Of a stretch of DNA of 64,000 bases, positions 25,064 through 34,650 are shown in pieces. Made by a program: the position numbers and the translations under genes. The DNA lies in assembly GCF_004299445.1 (NCBI RefSeq), contig NZ_SCTC01000037.1, positions 1-64,000 on the forward strand, given 5' to 3'. This stretch comes from Phenylobacterium sp. Its GTDB lineage: Bacteria; Pseudomonadota; Alphaproteobacteria; Caulobacterales; Caulobacteraceae. The notes beneath the pieces were generated by a model that saw only the letters and a program-made list of their open reading frames with translations, was not told the DNA's origin and ran no database searches. The first letter of the stretch is position 1; the number at the start of each line of letters is the position of its first letter.

Positions 25064-26845
25064 GTGCTGGGTATCCACAAGAATGGCTTCAAGGATTCAG
25101 CTGCAACGCTTGAAGCAATGAGCCGTTCGCTCGCCGTCATCGAGTTTGATCCGAAGGGCAAGATCCTTTCGGCGAACGAGAATTTCTGCCGAGCGATGGG
25201 TTACTCCGCCGCCGAGATCTTCGGTCAGCACCACAGCATGTTCGTTGAGCCGGAATACGCGCGGAGCAACGACTACACGGCGTTCTGGGCGAAGCTGGCG
25301 CGTGGCGAGTTTGACGCACGCGAATACCTGCGCTTCGGCAAGGGCGGCAAGGAGGTCTGGATTCAGGCCTCGTACAATCCCGTGCGCAACCCACGAGGCG
25401 CCGTGGTCAAGGTCGTGAAGGTCGCGACCGACATCACCGAGGAAAAGCTGCGCAACGCCGACTTCGCGGGAAAGATCGAAGCGATCTCGCGGTCGCAGGC
25501 GATGATCGAGTTCACGCCGACAGGCGATATCGTCACGGCCAACCAGAACTTCCTCGGCACGCTGGGCTACACGCTGGGCGAAATCCAGGGCCGCCACCAC
25601 AGCATGTTCGTCGAGCCCGGCTACGCCCGGTCCGGCGACTACCAGGAGTTCTGGCGCAAGCTGCAGGCGGGCGAGTTCTTCTCCGCCGAGTTCAAGCGGT
25701 TCGGCAAGGGCGGCAAGGAGATCTGGATCCAGGCCTCCTACAACCCGATCTTCGACCATCGGGGCAGGGTCACCAAGGTGGTCAAGTTCGCCACCGACGT
25801 GACGGCCCGCGTCGCGGCGGTCGACTCGATCGCGCAAGGCCTGGAGCAGCTGGCCCGGAACAATCTGACCCACCGGGTGCCTCAGCTCGCCGATCCGACC
25901 TTCGAGAAGCTGCGCGCCGACTTCAACAACGCCATGAACGCCCTCGACGAGACGCTGGCCGCGGTGTCCGCGTCGAGCACCAGCGTCGGCGGCGGTTCGG
26001 CGGAGATCGCGGCGGCGTCCGACGACCTCTCGCGCCGCACCGAGCAGCAGGCCGCGAGCCTGGAAGAGACCGCAGCGGCCCTGGACGAGATCACCGCCAC
26101 GGTGAAGCGCAGCGCCGACGGCGCGAAGCAGGCGTCCGCCGCGGCCTCCGAGGCGCGAACCGACGCCCAGAAGTCGGGCGACGTGGTGCGCGAGGCTGTG
26201 GCCGCGATGGGTGAGATCGAGAGCTCGGCCCAGCAGATCACCCAGATCATCGGCGTGATCGACGAGATCGCGTTCCAGACCAACCTGCTGGCCCTGAACG
26301 CCGGCGTCGAAGCCGCCCGCGCCGGGGACGCCGGCAAGGGCTTCGCGGTCGTCGCGTCCGAAGTCCGCGCGCTGGCCCAGCGCTCGGCGGAAGCCGCCAA
26401 GGAGATCAAGACCCTCATCGCCACCTCGACGAGCCAGGTCGGGCGCGGCGTGAAACTGGTCGGCGACACCGGCGAGGCGCTCACCGGCATCGTCAACAAG
26501 GTCACTCAGATCGACGGCCTCATCGCCGAGATCGCCCAGTCGTCGCAGGAACAGGCCACGGGCCTGAGCCAGGTGAACACGGCGGTCAACCAGATGGACC
26601 AGGTCACGCAGCAGAACGCGGCCATGGTCGAGGAAGCCACGGCCGCAGCGGCCAATCTGCGCGCAGAGTCGCAGGAACTGACGCGGTTGATCGGACGGTT
26701 CCAGACCGGTGCGGCGTCCGGCCGCTCCACCCGCCTGGAGCTGGTCGCCGAGACCTCGCGTCGCCCGGCGCCCAACCCTGTCGCCCGACAGCACGCCAAG
26801 CTGGCGGCCGCCGTCGGCGCAGAGTCCGAGTGGAGCGAATTCTGA
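25064..26845 (+). CDS. Soluble methyl-accepting chemotaxis protein with two PAS domains
   Basis: The 593-residue receptor has no membrane helix. PAS1 (about 15-130) and PAS2 (about 137-252) are similar to each other, each with [14 protein letters not shown] and [34 protein letters not shown], so the domain was duplicated. A short HAMP-like stretch precedes the MCP signalling domain (about 300-545) with the hairpin tip [25 protein letters not shown] pairs of this type often hold heme or FAD and sense oxygen or redox. The last five residues are EWSEF, resembling the CheR/CheB docking pentapeptide. The GTG start has GGAGG 7 nt upstream. cheW overlaps by 1 nt. Confidence 0.93.
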   Translation: MLGIHKNGFKDSAATLEAMSRSLAVIEFDPKGKILSANENFCRAMGYSAAEIFGQHHSMFVEPEYARSNDYTAFWAKLARGEFDAREYLRFGKGGKEVWIQASYNPVRNPRGAVVKVVKVATDITEEKLRNADFAGKIEAISRSQAMIEFTPTGDIVTANQNFLGTLGYTLGEIQGRHHSMFVEPGYARSGDYQEFWRKLQAGEFFSAEFKRFGKGGKEIWIQASYNPIFDHRGRVTKVVKFATDVTARVAAVDSIAQGLEQLARNNLTHRVPQLADPTFEKLRADFNNAMNALDETLAAVSASSTSVGGGSAEIAAASDDLSRRTEQQAASLEETAAALDEITATVKRSADGAKQASAAASEARTDAQKSGDVVREAVAAMGEIESSAQQITQIIGVIDEIAFQTNLLALNAGVEAARAGDAGKGFAVVASEVRALAQRSAEAAKEIKTLIATSTSQVGRGVKLVGDTGEALTGIVNKVTQIDGLIAEIAQSSQEQATGLSQVNTAVNQMDQVTQQNAAMVEEATAAAANLRAESQELTRLIGRFQTGAASGRSTRLELVAETSRRPAPNPVARQHAKLAAAVGAESEWSEF

Positions 26846-27330
26846 TGAGCGTCGAGACCGCGAAAAACGGTGAGAAGCTCGAGCTGATCTCGTTCGAGAT
26901 CGCTGGCCAGGGGTTCTGCATCGACACGCAGTCCGTGCGCGAAATCCGCGGATGGACCCCGCCCACGCTGATGCCCAATGCGCCGCCCTACGTTCTGGGC
27001 GTGATCAACCTGCGGGGCGTGGTGATGCCGGTCCTGGACCTGCGCGCCCGTCTGGGGTTCGGCGACACGTCGGCCACCTCGCGGCACGTGTACGTCGTCG
27101 TCCAGCAGGACGATCGCGTGGTGGGCCTCATGGTCGACGCCGTGCAGGAGACCTTCTCGGTGGATCCCGAGATGCTGCACGCGCCGCCTCGCATGGACTA
27201 CGGCGACGCGCCGCCGCTGGTGGACGCCATCCTCACGCTCGAGGGGCGCATGTTGTCCCGCCTGGTGCTCGGCTCCCTGCTGCCCGAGCCCGCCGAGGCG
27301 CCCCTCCAGGCGGCGCTGGTCGCGGCCTAG
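26845..27330 (+). CDS. cheW: Chemotaxis coupling protein CheW
   Basis: The 161-residue CheW domain has LELISFEIAGQGFCIDTQSVREI, the NLRGVVMPVLDLRARLGF motif and the end-region GLMVDAVQETFSV. CheW links receptors to the CheA kinase. The ATG overlaps the TGA of the chemoreceptor gene by one base, so the two are made together and this CheW probably serves that receptor. No cheA, cheR or cheB is present in the window, so the kinase must be encoded elsewhere. Confidence 0.94.
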   Translation: MSVETAKNGEKLELISFEIAGQGFCIDTQSVREIRGWTPPTLMPNAPPYVLGVINLRGVVMPVLDLRARLGFGDTSATSRHVYVVVQQDDRVVGLMVDAVQETFSVDPEMLHAPPRMDYGDAPPLVDAILTLEGRMLSRLVLGSLLPEPAEAPLQAALVAA

Positions 27331-27334
27331 CCCG

Positions 27335-28249
27335 TCAGCCGAACCGCAAGCCCGCTCTCCGAAGCTCGGCGAACAGCCTCTGAAGACTGACGAGGTTGCT
27401 GGCGCGATGCGCCACCAGGGGCGGAGAGAGCAGCACGTCGCCCGGCACGTAGACGCCCATGTGGTCCCGTTTGCACAGGCCCCGGGCGATCAGCGCGCTG
27501 ACCCGGCGCCGGACCGTTTCCGCCGGCAACCCCATGGTCCGCGACAAGGCGAACACGGCCACCCGCTGGCGCAGCGCGTCGTCCACCACCTCATACGGCG
27601 CGCCGTCCGGCTCGCCCTCGGCCGCGAGGTGCTGGATGTTGGCGGCGCTCACGAACAGAAACACGATCCCGTCCAGCATGCCCCCCGCCACCGGCGCGGC
27701 GGACTCCAGATACCGCAGGACATAGGCCAGCGCCGGGCGCCCCACGATCCGAACGGGCGGCGCGGAAAGGTCCAGAGCGGGCAGCCCGTCCGTGTCCCGC
27801 ACATCCGCGAACGGCGGATACTGCGCGATGCTCGCGTGGAGCTCCGCGACGCCGCGGTAGGTGCTGTCGTAGAGCGCCCGCGTGGCCTCGGTGGCCAGCT
27901 GCTCCTGCGTGACGATGAGGCCACTGGGCAGGAGCTTGCACAGGTCCGCCTCCGTAAGCCGCCGCACGCGCCGCCGCACGGTCTCGAAGGGCATCCCCAG
28001 CGATGTCGAGACGCCATGGATGCTCACGGGGCGGCGGAGCTCGTCGGGCACCCCCTGGTCGAAGCGGGCGAAACGCCGGCTCTCCGCATCGTCCGAGATG
28101 AGGTGCCGGATGTTGGCGTCCGTGATCGCCATGCGGATCATGGCGTCGATGAAATCGCCGCCGCTGGCGGTCGCCGCGTCCTGGAGAAAGTTTCTGACGA
28201 ACACAGCCGCGGCGCGGCTGACGGCCGGATGTGGGAGGGCGCCCTGCAA
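27335..28249 (-). CDS. Protein with two tandem helix-turn-helix modules, function unknown
   Basis: The 304-residue protein consists of two similar modules. Module 1 (about 33-120) has FIDAMIRMAITDANIRHL and then GMPFETVRRRVRRLTEADLCK. Module 2 (about 192-275) has MLDGIVFLFVSAANIQHL and then GLPAETVRRRVSALIARGLCK. Each pairs a short helix with a winged-HTH-like unit of MarR/IclR flavour, with TVRRRV as the recognition helix. It is probably a DNA-binding regulator arising from internal duplication. No family name is recognised. It converges with cheW (4 nt apart) and diverges from the terminase-like gene. Confidence 0.72.
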   Translation of the reverse strand: MQGALPHPAVSRAAAVFVRNFLQDAATASGGDFIDAMIRMAITDANIRHLISDDAESRRFARFDQGVPDELRRPVSIHGVSTSLGMPFETVRRRVRRLTEADLCKLLPSGLIVTQEQLATEATRALYDSTYRGVAELHASIAQYPPFADVRDTDGLPALDLSAPPVRIVGRPALAYVLRYLESAAPVAGGMLDGIVFLFVSAANIQHLAAEGEPDGAPYEVVDDALRQRVAVFALSRTMGLPAETVRRRVSALIARGLCKRDHMGVYVPGDVLLSPPLVAHRASNLVSLQRLFAELRRAGLRFG

Positions 28250-28463
28250 GACTAAGCCATCTCCGAGTTCAACCCGCCCCGCCGTTCGCCCGTTCTGACG
28301 GGGGCAACGAATAACTTGGTTTTTGTTCGCTCCGCAATCTTCGGTCGCGTTCTGAGATCAAGATGCACGGACAGCGTGCGCATGGGGCGCCTTGCAGCAA
28401 TCTGTTGCGCTCCGACGCGGCGACCTTCTTGTTCCCGATCTGTTCGCGCCCCATATCCGGCGC

Positions 28464-28952
28464 ATGCGAAAGCCCCGCGTCCCGTTCAGCGCCGAGATCG
28501 CCTGGCGCATCTGGCGGGGCCTCAACGAAGGTCACGGCCTGCGCCGCCTCTGCCGCCAGCCCGGCATGCCCACCCGCGCCACGGTCATGCGCTGGCTGCG
28601 CGAGCGGCCCGACTTCGCCGCCACGGCCCAGGCCCTGCGCCGGATGGGCGGCCTCGACGGCGCAGGCCTACCGTCCGGCTTCCGGAACGGGATCGGTGAC
28701 GTCATCCTCGAGCGGCTGGCCGCGGGCGAGCCCCTGCGCACCATCTGCCGCGACCCCGACATGCCCAGCCGCTCCACCGTCCACACGTGGATGCGGCTCA
28801 ATCCCGAGTGGGCCCAGGCCATGGCCTGCGCCCGCGACCTGGCCAGCTGGGCCGCCGCCGACGCGCAGATGGCGGCATGGGGATACGGGGACGGGATCGC
28901 CAACTTTCCCCGCGCCCAGACGCCCAGGCCTCCCGTGCTGCCCGGTTCGTAA
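28464..28952 (+). CDS. Terminase small subunit-like HTH protein
   Basis: The 162-residue protein has two similar HTH repeats: LRRLCRQPGMPTRATVMRWL (about 25-45) and LRTICRDPDMPSRSTVHTWM (about 92-112), each followed by a P(D/E)(F/W) segment. This D/G-MP-S/T-R-xTV-xxW pattern is found in phage-terminase small-subunit-like proteins scattered in alphaproteobacterial chromosomes. No other phage gene is adjacent, so it may be a domesticated remnant or a regulator. The ATG at 28464 is preferred; a TTG at 28392 would add 24 residues. Neither start has a good ribosome-binding site. Confidence 0.65.
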   Translation: MRKPRVPFSAEIAWRIWRGLNEGHGLRRLCRQPGMPTRATVMRWLRERPDFAATAQALRRMGGLDGAGLPSGFRNGIGDVILERLAAGEPLRTICRDPDMPSRSTVHTWMRLNPEWAQAMACARDLASWAAADAQMAAWGYGDGIANFPRAQTPRPPVLPGS

Positions 28953-28975
28953 CCGAACGGTTCGCCCGTAGGCCC

Positions 28976-30241
28976 TCAGCGGCGACCGCCCGCGAGCTGG
29001 GTCGCGCTGGGACTGGTCCGAAGACGCGCCATGGCGATGCACCCGAGCAGGGGGCCTGCCGCGAGCATCGTGAAAGCCCCCGGCCATCCGAAGGCCTTCC
29101 AAACGGGCGCGACGAGCTGGATGCTCACCAGGGTCAGGAGGAAGCCGGCGCAGGTCTGCAAGGTGAGCATCGTGCCGACCGATTCAGGCTCGCTGAGCTC
29201 GGCGATGCTCGCGGAGAATTGCGCGGAGTCGGCGATGATCGTGACGCCCCACACGAGGGCCACCGCAATCACGATGAATGGCGGCGCTCCCAACAGCCAT
29301 CCCATGGTGGCGGCGCAGGCGCCGCTGGCCGCCATCGCGCCGATGGTCACGGTCGTGCGTCCCCAGCGATCGGCGCAGACACCGCCCAGCCAGGCGCCGA
29401 CCGCACCCACGGCGATCGATGCAAAGGTGGCCATCTCAGCCGTGCTGTAGGGGTCTGCCACGCCCGAGCGCCGGAAGCTTTCGGCCAGGAACACGGCGAG
29501 CCAGGTCCACATGGCGTAGAGCTCCCACATGTGGCCGAGGTAACCGAGGTTCGCGAGCCGGAGCGCCGGATTGCGCCATGCCTGGGATATCCGGCCGGCC
29601 TGCAGGCGCATCTGGCGGGGCGCGTTCGGGCCGACGCCTGCGAACAGGATGGCCAGCCCGCCGCACGCGGCGAGTCCGGCGGCCGCGAGATAGATCACCC
29701 GCCAGTCGAGCTGAGCGAAGGCGGCGAACGCGTGGGGGCTGGCCGAACCGAGGGTCAGGGCGCCGACCAGCAGGCCGACCAGAAGTCCAAGGTCGCCGGA
29801 AGCCCAGGTCGCGATCAGGCGCATGCCGATCGGGTAGACCCCGGCCAGGGCCACGCCGGTCAGCAGCCGGAGCGCAAGGATGCCGGCTCCGGTCGGCGGG
29901 AGCATCACCAGCACGGTCGAGGCCGCGGCCGCTGACAGGGCCGAGATCATGAATATCCGCCTGGGATCGAAGCGGTCTGGGATGCCGAGCAGGGCGCTTG
30001 CGAGCGTTCCGATGACAAAGCCCGCCTGGACGGCGCTGGTGAGCAGCGCGGATTCGAACGCCGAGAGTGGCGCGCTCCGCGCCAGAGCGGAGGCCGCCGC
30101 GGCTGACGCGAACCAGACGGCCATGGCGGTGACCTGAGCGAACAGGATGACAGCGATGGAGGGCCATTTGCGGGCCACGCCACGGCCCGCAGAACGCTGC
30201 GCTTCGGCAGGTTTGGCTCTAAGGGGTCCTGGCTCGGTCAA
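28976..30241 (-). CDS. Major facilitator superfamily transporter
   Basis: The 421-residue protein has about 12 hydrophobic helices. Its N-half resembles nitrate/cyanate-like and other anion MFS carriers (VTAMAVWFASAAAAS; the loop GIPDRFDPRRIF; GVALAGVYPIGMRLIATWA). The C-half loop GGVCADRWGRTTV is the MFS motif A repeat. The start is a TTG at 30239-30241. It follows the LLM monooxygenase gene by 18 nt in the same direction, so it probably moves that enzyme's substrate or product. Confidence 0.86.
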   Translation of the reverse strand: MTEPGPLRAKPAEAQRSAGRGVARKWPSIAVILFAQVTAMAVWFASAAAASALARSAPLSAFESALLTSAVQAGFVIGTLASALLGIPDRFDPRRIFMISALSAAAASTVLVMLPPTGAGILALRLLTGVALAGVYPIGMRLIATWASGDLGLLVGLLVGALTLGSASPHAFAAFAQLDWRVIYLAAAGLAACGGLAILFAGVGPNAPRQMRLQAGRISQAWRNPALRLANLGYLGHMWELYAMWTWLAVFLAESFRRSGVADPYSTAEMATFASIAVGAVGAWLGGVCADRWGRTTVTIGAMAASGACAATMGWLLGAPPFIVIAVALVWGVTIIADSAQFSASIAELSEPESVGTMLTLQTCAGFLLTLVSIQLVAPVWKAFGWPGAFTMLAAGPLLGCIAMARLRTSPSATQLAGGRR

Positions 30242-30259
30242 GGTCAGGCTCCGCCCCCG

Positions 30260-31654
30260 CTAAGCGGCGGGGATGTTCGAAGGCGACGTCTTCGGGCCGC
30301 GGCGGCGGGCGGCGCCCGGATGGTTCTCCTCCAGACGGGGGCCACGCCCGAACAGCTTCTCGCGGTAGGTGCCCGGCGCATAGTCCATCTTGAAGAGTCC
30401 GCGTCGCTGCAGTTCGGGCACCAGGTGCTCCACCACGTCGGCAAAGGTCTCCGGCATGACCGCATAGGCGAGGTTGAACCCGTCCAGATCGGCCGCGTTC
30501 GCCCAGGCCTCAAGTTCGTCGGCGATGCGTTGCGGACCGCCGACAAGCACCGGGCCGCCGCCGCCGAGCCCGACGGATCGCGCTATGCTGTCGAGGTCGC
30601 GATGGTCTCCCGGAGCGCTCGCCGTGAAGGCGGCTGCGGCGCCCTGTATGGCATTGCTCGACGCGGCGGATGCGGTGACGACCTCCGGGTTGGCGAAGTC
30701 GATACCGGTCCATCCGGAGATCAGCGCCAGGGCGCCGGCTGCGCTTACGTATTGCTTGTAGTCTGCGAACTTGGCCTCGGCCTCCTCGTCCGTCGCCCCG
30801 GTGATGATGGTGGCCAGCGCGAACACCTGGATGTCCGTCGCCGCGCGGCCGGCCTCGACAGCCAAAGCTCGAAGCCTGGCGACGTCCGCCGCCATCTTGC
30901 TCCGCGAATTGCCGCCGACGAAAACGCACTCCGCATGGCGGGCCGCGAAGCTGGTCCCCTTGGACGACGATCCGGCCTGGTAGAGGACCGGCGTGCGCTG
31001 CGGCGACGGCTCGCATAGGTGCACCCCGTCGACACGGAAGTACTCCCCGTCATGAACGACGCGATGGACCTTCGACGGATCGGTGAAAACCCCGGACTCG
31101 CGGTCGGCCTGGCGCGCGTCCTCCTCCCAGCTGCCTTCCCAGAACCCGTACTGGATATCCATGAACTCTTCGGCGATGTCGTAACGCACGTCGTGGGCCA
31201 CCTGCTGGCGGGCTCCCGCCCCCTTCGCGCCGCTATCCAGGTAGCCGGTCACGATGTTCCAGCCGATCCGGCCATCCGTCATGTGGTCGAGCGTCGACAT
31301 CCGGCGTGCGAACGGCAGGGGTGGCTCGTGCGACAGGTTCACCGTCGCCGCGAACGCGAGATGCTGCGTCGCCTGCGCCATCGGCGGGATCACCAGAAGC
31401 GGGTCGTTGGTCGGCACCTGGACCGCCTCGCGGAGCGCGGTACCCGGACTGCCGCCATAGACGTCGTAGACGCCCACCACGTCGGCCAAAAACAGCGCGT
31501 CGAACTTGCCGCGCTCAAGCAACCTGGCGAGGTCCACCCAGTGATCGGTGTGCTTGTAGTTGGCCGACCGGTCGCGAGGGTGTCGCCAGAGGCCCTGGGA
31601 CTGATGGCCCACGCAGTTCATGGCGAAGGCGTTGAGGCGGAGCTCGCGAACCAT
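30260..31654 (-). CDS. LLM class flavin-dependent monooxygenase (NtaA/SnaA/DszA family)
   Basis: The 464-residue TIM-barrel enzyme has family hallmarks: LNAFAMNCVGHQSQGLWRHP, FLADVVGVYDVYGGSP, the NLSHEPPLPFARRMSTLDHMTDGRIGWNIVTGYLDSGAKG stretch and PVLYQAGSSSKGTSFAARHAE. These enzymes use FMNH2 from a partner reductase to oxidise chelators, sulfur heterocycles or similar xenobiotics. The actual substrate is unknown and no flavin reductase gene is adjacent. It leads an operon with the MFS gene and diverges from a TetR regulator, with a perfect 16-bp palindrome between. Confidence 0.93.
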   Translation of the reverse strand: MVRELRLNAFAMNCVGHQSQGLWRHPRDRSANYKHTDHWVDLARLLERGKFDALFLADVVGVYDVYGGSPGTALREAVQVPTNDPLLVIPPMAQATQHLAFAATVNLSHEPPLPFARRMSTLDHMTDGRIGWNIVTGYLDSGAKGAGARQQVAHDVRYDIAEEFMDIQYGFWEGSWEEDARQADRESGVFTDPSKVHRVVHDGEYFRVDGVHLCEPSPQRTPVLYQAGSSSKGTSFAARHAECVFVGGNSRSKMAADVARLRALAVEAGRAATDIQVFALATIITGATDEEAEAKFADYKQYVSAAGALALISGWTGIDFANPEVVTASAASSNAIQGAAAAFTASAPGDHRDLDSIARSVGLGGGGPVLVGGPQRIADELEAWANAADLDGFNLAYAVMPETFADVVEHLVPELQRRGLFKMDYAPGTYREKLFGRGPRLEENHPGAARRRGPKTSPSNIPAA

Positions 31655-31697
31655 TGGATCTCTCCCTTGGCTGATCAGCCTAGCCAGACTTCAAAAA

Positions 31698-31713
31698 TTG
31701 GTCAATTGACCAA
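31698..31713. promoter_or_regulatory. Perfect 16-bp palindrome, TetR operator candidate
   Basis: TTGGTCAATTGACCAA is fully self-complementary. Read on the minus strand, its TTGACC sits 16 nt from CTAGGC, so it overlaps a plausible -35 of the LLM operon. A second perfect palindrome, GGCTGATCAGCC, lies at 31669-31680 just after the -10. Confidence 0.65.
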
Positions 31714-31786
31714 AGTCGAGGATGCAGCCAGCATCTGACCCCTGCTGGCCCGCCGCCGGCCGCCGCGACCATGCTATGTGGAGCTG

Positions 31787-32627
31787 ATGACGAACCCGCC
31801 TGAGACCCGCACGCCCCGGATCGGCGCATGGCTTTCGAGCACCCGCGAAGGCGCAGGCCGGTACCAGGCCGGACGGGACCGCGTCGCGCAGATCCTGGAT
31901 ACGGCGCTCGAGATCATCTTGGAGGGCGGCTATCACGCGCTGTCGCTGCGGGAAGTGGCGCGGCGTTGCGGCGTGCGGATGGGCGCCGTCACCTACTACT
32001 ACAAAGGCCGAGCGGACCTGCTCCAGGACGTCCTGAACATGGTGCTCGTGCCGTACGCGGACCGGTTCAACGAGATCGAACACGTCCCGGGCGCGACCGC
32101 CGAACAGAAGCTGGAGCAGATCATCCGGCTGCTTCTCGAGGACATACAGACCCGGCGGACAACCGGCCTCTTCCCGCACCTGTGGGCGCTGGCCAACCAT
32201 GATCCGTTTGTCGCCCAGGCGGTCGACAGCATCTACATTCTCGAACGCCTGCGGCTGGTCCCCCTTATCGGTGAACTCAATCCGGGCCTTGCCCCACGGG
32301 AGCGCGAGACGCTCGCCCTGTTCGTCGCGGCGTCCATCGCCGGATCAACGATGTTCGTCGGCGCCGGCAAGCCCTGGGCCGGCGAACTGCCGCTCTACGC
32401 CGCGATCGCGTGCCGGGCGCTGATCGATGTCGTGAAGACAATCACCCCGGAGCAGTTGCAGGCCTACGGCTGGCGGCCCGTTGCGGAGCCACCGGAATGG
32501 ACACCGCCCACGGTGTTGCCCGATGCGGCGTACCGAGCCCTTGTCGATGGCGCGCTGGGGCATGCCCCCGCGGCCGCGGCGAGAGACGGCGTCCACGAAA
32601 GCGCGCCCGCGCCGCTCGCTACGGTGT

Positions 32628-32635
<8 letters not shown>
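31787..32635 (+). CDS. TetR family transcriptional regulator
   Basis: The 282-residue protein has a TetR HTH (RVAQILDTALEIILEGGYHALSLREVARRCGVRMGAVTYYYKGRADLL, about 32-80) and a long C-terminal domain that ends in a Pro/Ala-rich tail of about 60 residues, making it longer than usual. The ATG at 31787 has GGAG five bases upstream and is preferred over a GTG three codons earlier. It diverges from the LLM-MFS operon and is its likely repressor. Its last 8 nt overlap the convergent lptB gene. Confidence 0.9.
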
Positions 32636-33400
<765 letters not shown>

Positions 33401-33404
<4 letters not shown>

Positions 33405-33991
33405 TTCTTGGGGCTTTCCGACTTCTTCGAGGGATAGAAGACGCCGCGCGGGCGGTTCTTCGAATTGGCGCCCGCGCCGCCGCCGACCATGCGGCCCTCG
33501 CCGGTGGCGGTGTTGAACACCATCCGGCTGCCGCGCAGCACGTTCTCGTCCTGCACGGCGACCACGTCGCCGGTCAGGGTGACGGTCTCGGCCTGCACGT
33601 CATAGACGCCGGCGTCGCCGCGCACGCGCTGGTTCTTGGCGGTCACGTAGAAGACGTTGCCGGTCGCCTCCATGCGGAGCATCTCGCCGCAGGCGCTGGT
33701 CCCGCCGGTCGACGTTCCGGGCGCCGACGACTTCACCTCCAGGATCGCCTTCAGCACGTCAGCCCGCAGCCGGGCGTCGCCCTGCAGCGCCTCGGCCTTG
33801 CCGCGCCACGTGGAGATGCAGGTCTTGTTCTGCACCTCGAGCTCGTCGGCGGTGATGTCGATGGGGCCGTCCGAGCTGGGGCCCAGGCCCTTGGCCATCA
33901 CGGGGCCCGCCAGCAGAACCGCGCCCAGGAGGGCGGGGGCGAAGACGGAAACGGAACGGAACGACGTCATGACTGCCCTTGCTCGCCGCAT
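33401..33991 (-). CDS. lptA: LPS transport periplasmic protein LptA (OstA-like)
   Basis: The 196-residue protein has a signal peptide (VFAPALLGAVLLAGPVMA) and an OstA-like beta-jellyroll with PIDITADELEVQNKTCISTWRGKAEALQGDARLRAD and VTLTGDVVAVQDENVLRGSRMVFNTATGEGRM. LptA molecules form the periplasmic bridge for LPS. The ATG at 33991 overlaps the lptC stop (TGATG); a second ATG at 33970 is also possible and would give a shorter signal. A Ser/Lys-rich tail follows the domain. Confidence 0.92.
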
Positions 33992-34641
33992 CACTTCTTC
34001 TGCTCGAGGCGGGTGCGGACACCGCCCTTGAAGACCATGCGGTCGCCCTTGCCGTACACGCCATAGGACTCCGCGCTGATTTCTCCAAGACCTCCCGCGC
34101 CCTGAATGGGGCCTGAACCGACGACTTCGCCGGTCTTGGTGTCGAACAGCGAGGCGGCGGTGGCGAAGGCGTTCTTGTTGTCGGCCATGCGCACGCCGTT
34201 GGACAGTTCCAGCTTGCCGGTCTGCTCGTGGAAGATGCCCGAGGCGCCGTTGATGCGCATCTGGTCGGGGCCGTTCTCGTCGAGCACCAGGGCGGGCTTC
34301 TGCAGCACCACGCGCTGGTAGTCCTTGGGGTCGCGGACCGCCGAGTCGGCGGTGAGCGTGAAGGCGCGGCCCTTGTCGTCGCGGCCGACGAAGCGGGGGT
34401 TCATCAGCTTGATGGGCTCGTCGCCCACCCGGGCCGCCTTGGGCTGGGCGTTGAAGGTGGACCAGGCCACGCTGCCGATCAGGCCGGCGAAGATCAGCGC
34501 GATCGCGGCCGGCAGCGCCACGCGCAACGTGCGGATCAGGCGCGAACGGCGACGCCAGCGCTCGAAATCGGCGCGCCGGGGCTCCGACAGCGGAGACGGG
34601 GGGAGCGGGGCTTGCGGCAGGGCGGGATCGGCGGCCGTCAT
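33991..34641 (-). CDS. lptC: LPS export system protein LptC
   Basis: The 216-residue protein has an N-terminal cytoplasmic segment, one membrane helix (ALPAAIALIFAGLIGSVAW, about 43-61) and a periplasmic LptC domain with the repeated pattern KLMNPRFVGRDDKGRAFTLTADSA, GIFHEQTGKLELSNGVRM and DRMVFKGGVRTRL. It passes LPS from LptB2FG to LptA. It lies between the RNase D gene and lptA, all within a few bases of each other, so the four genes probably form an operon. Confidence 0.92.
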   Translation of the reverse strand: MTAADPALPQAPLPPSPLSEPRRADFERWRRRSRLIRTLRVALPAAIALIFAGLIGSVAWSTFNAQPKAARVGDEPIKLMNPRFVGRDDKGRAFTLTADSAVRDPKDYQRVVLQKPALVLDENGPDQMRINGASGIFHEQTGKLELSNGVRMADNKNAFATAASLFDTKTGEVVGSGPIQGAGGLGEISAESYGVYGKGDRMVFKGGVRTRLEQKK

Positions 34642-34650
34642 GGGACCTAC

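Noticed and set aside
28464..28952. Prophage remnant based on the terminase-like gene
   Set aside because: No other phage gene, integrase, att repeat or tRNA junction is near; the family also occurs alone in chromosomes.
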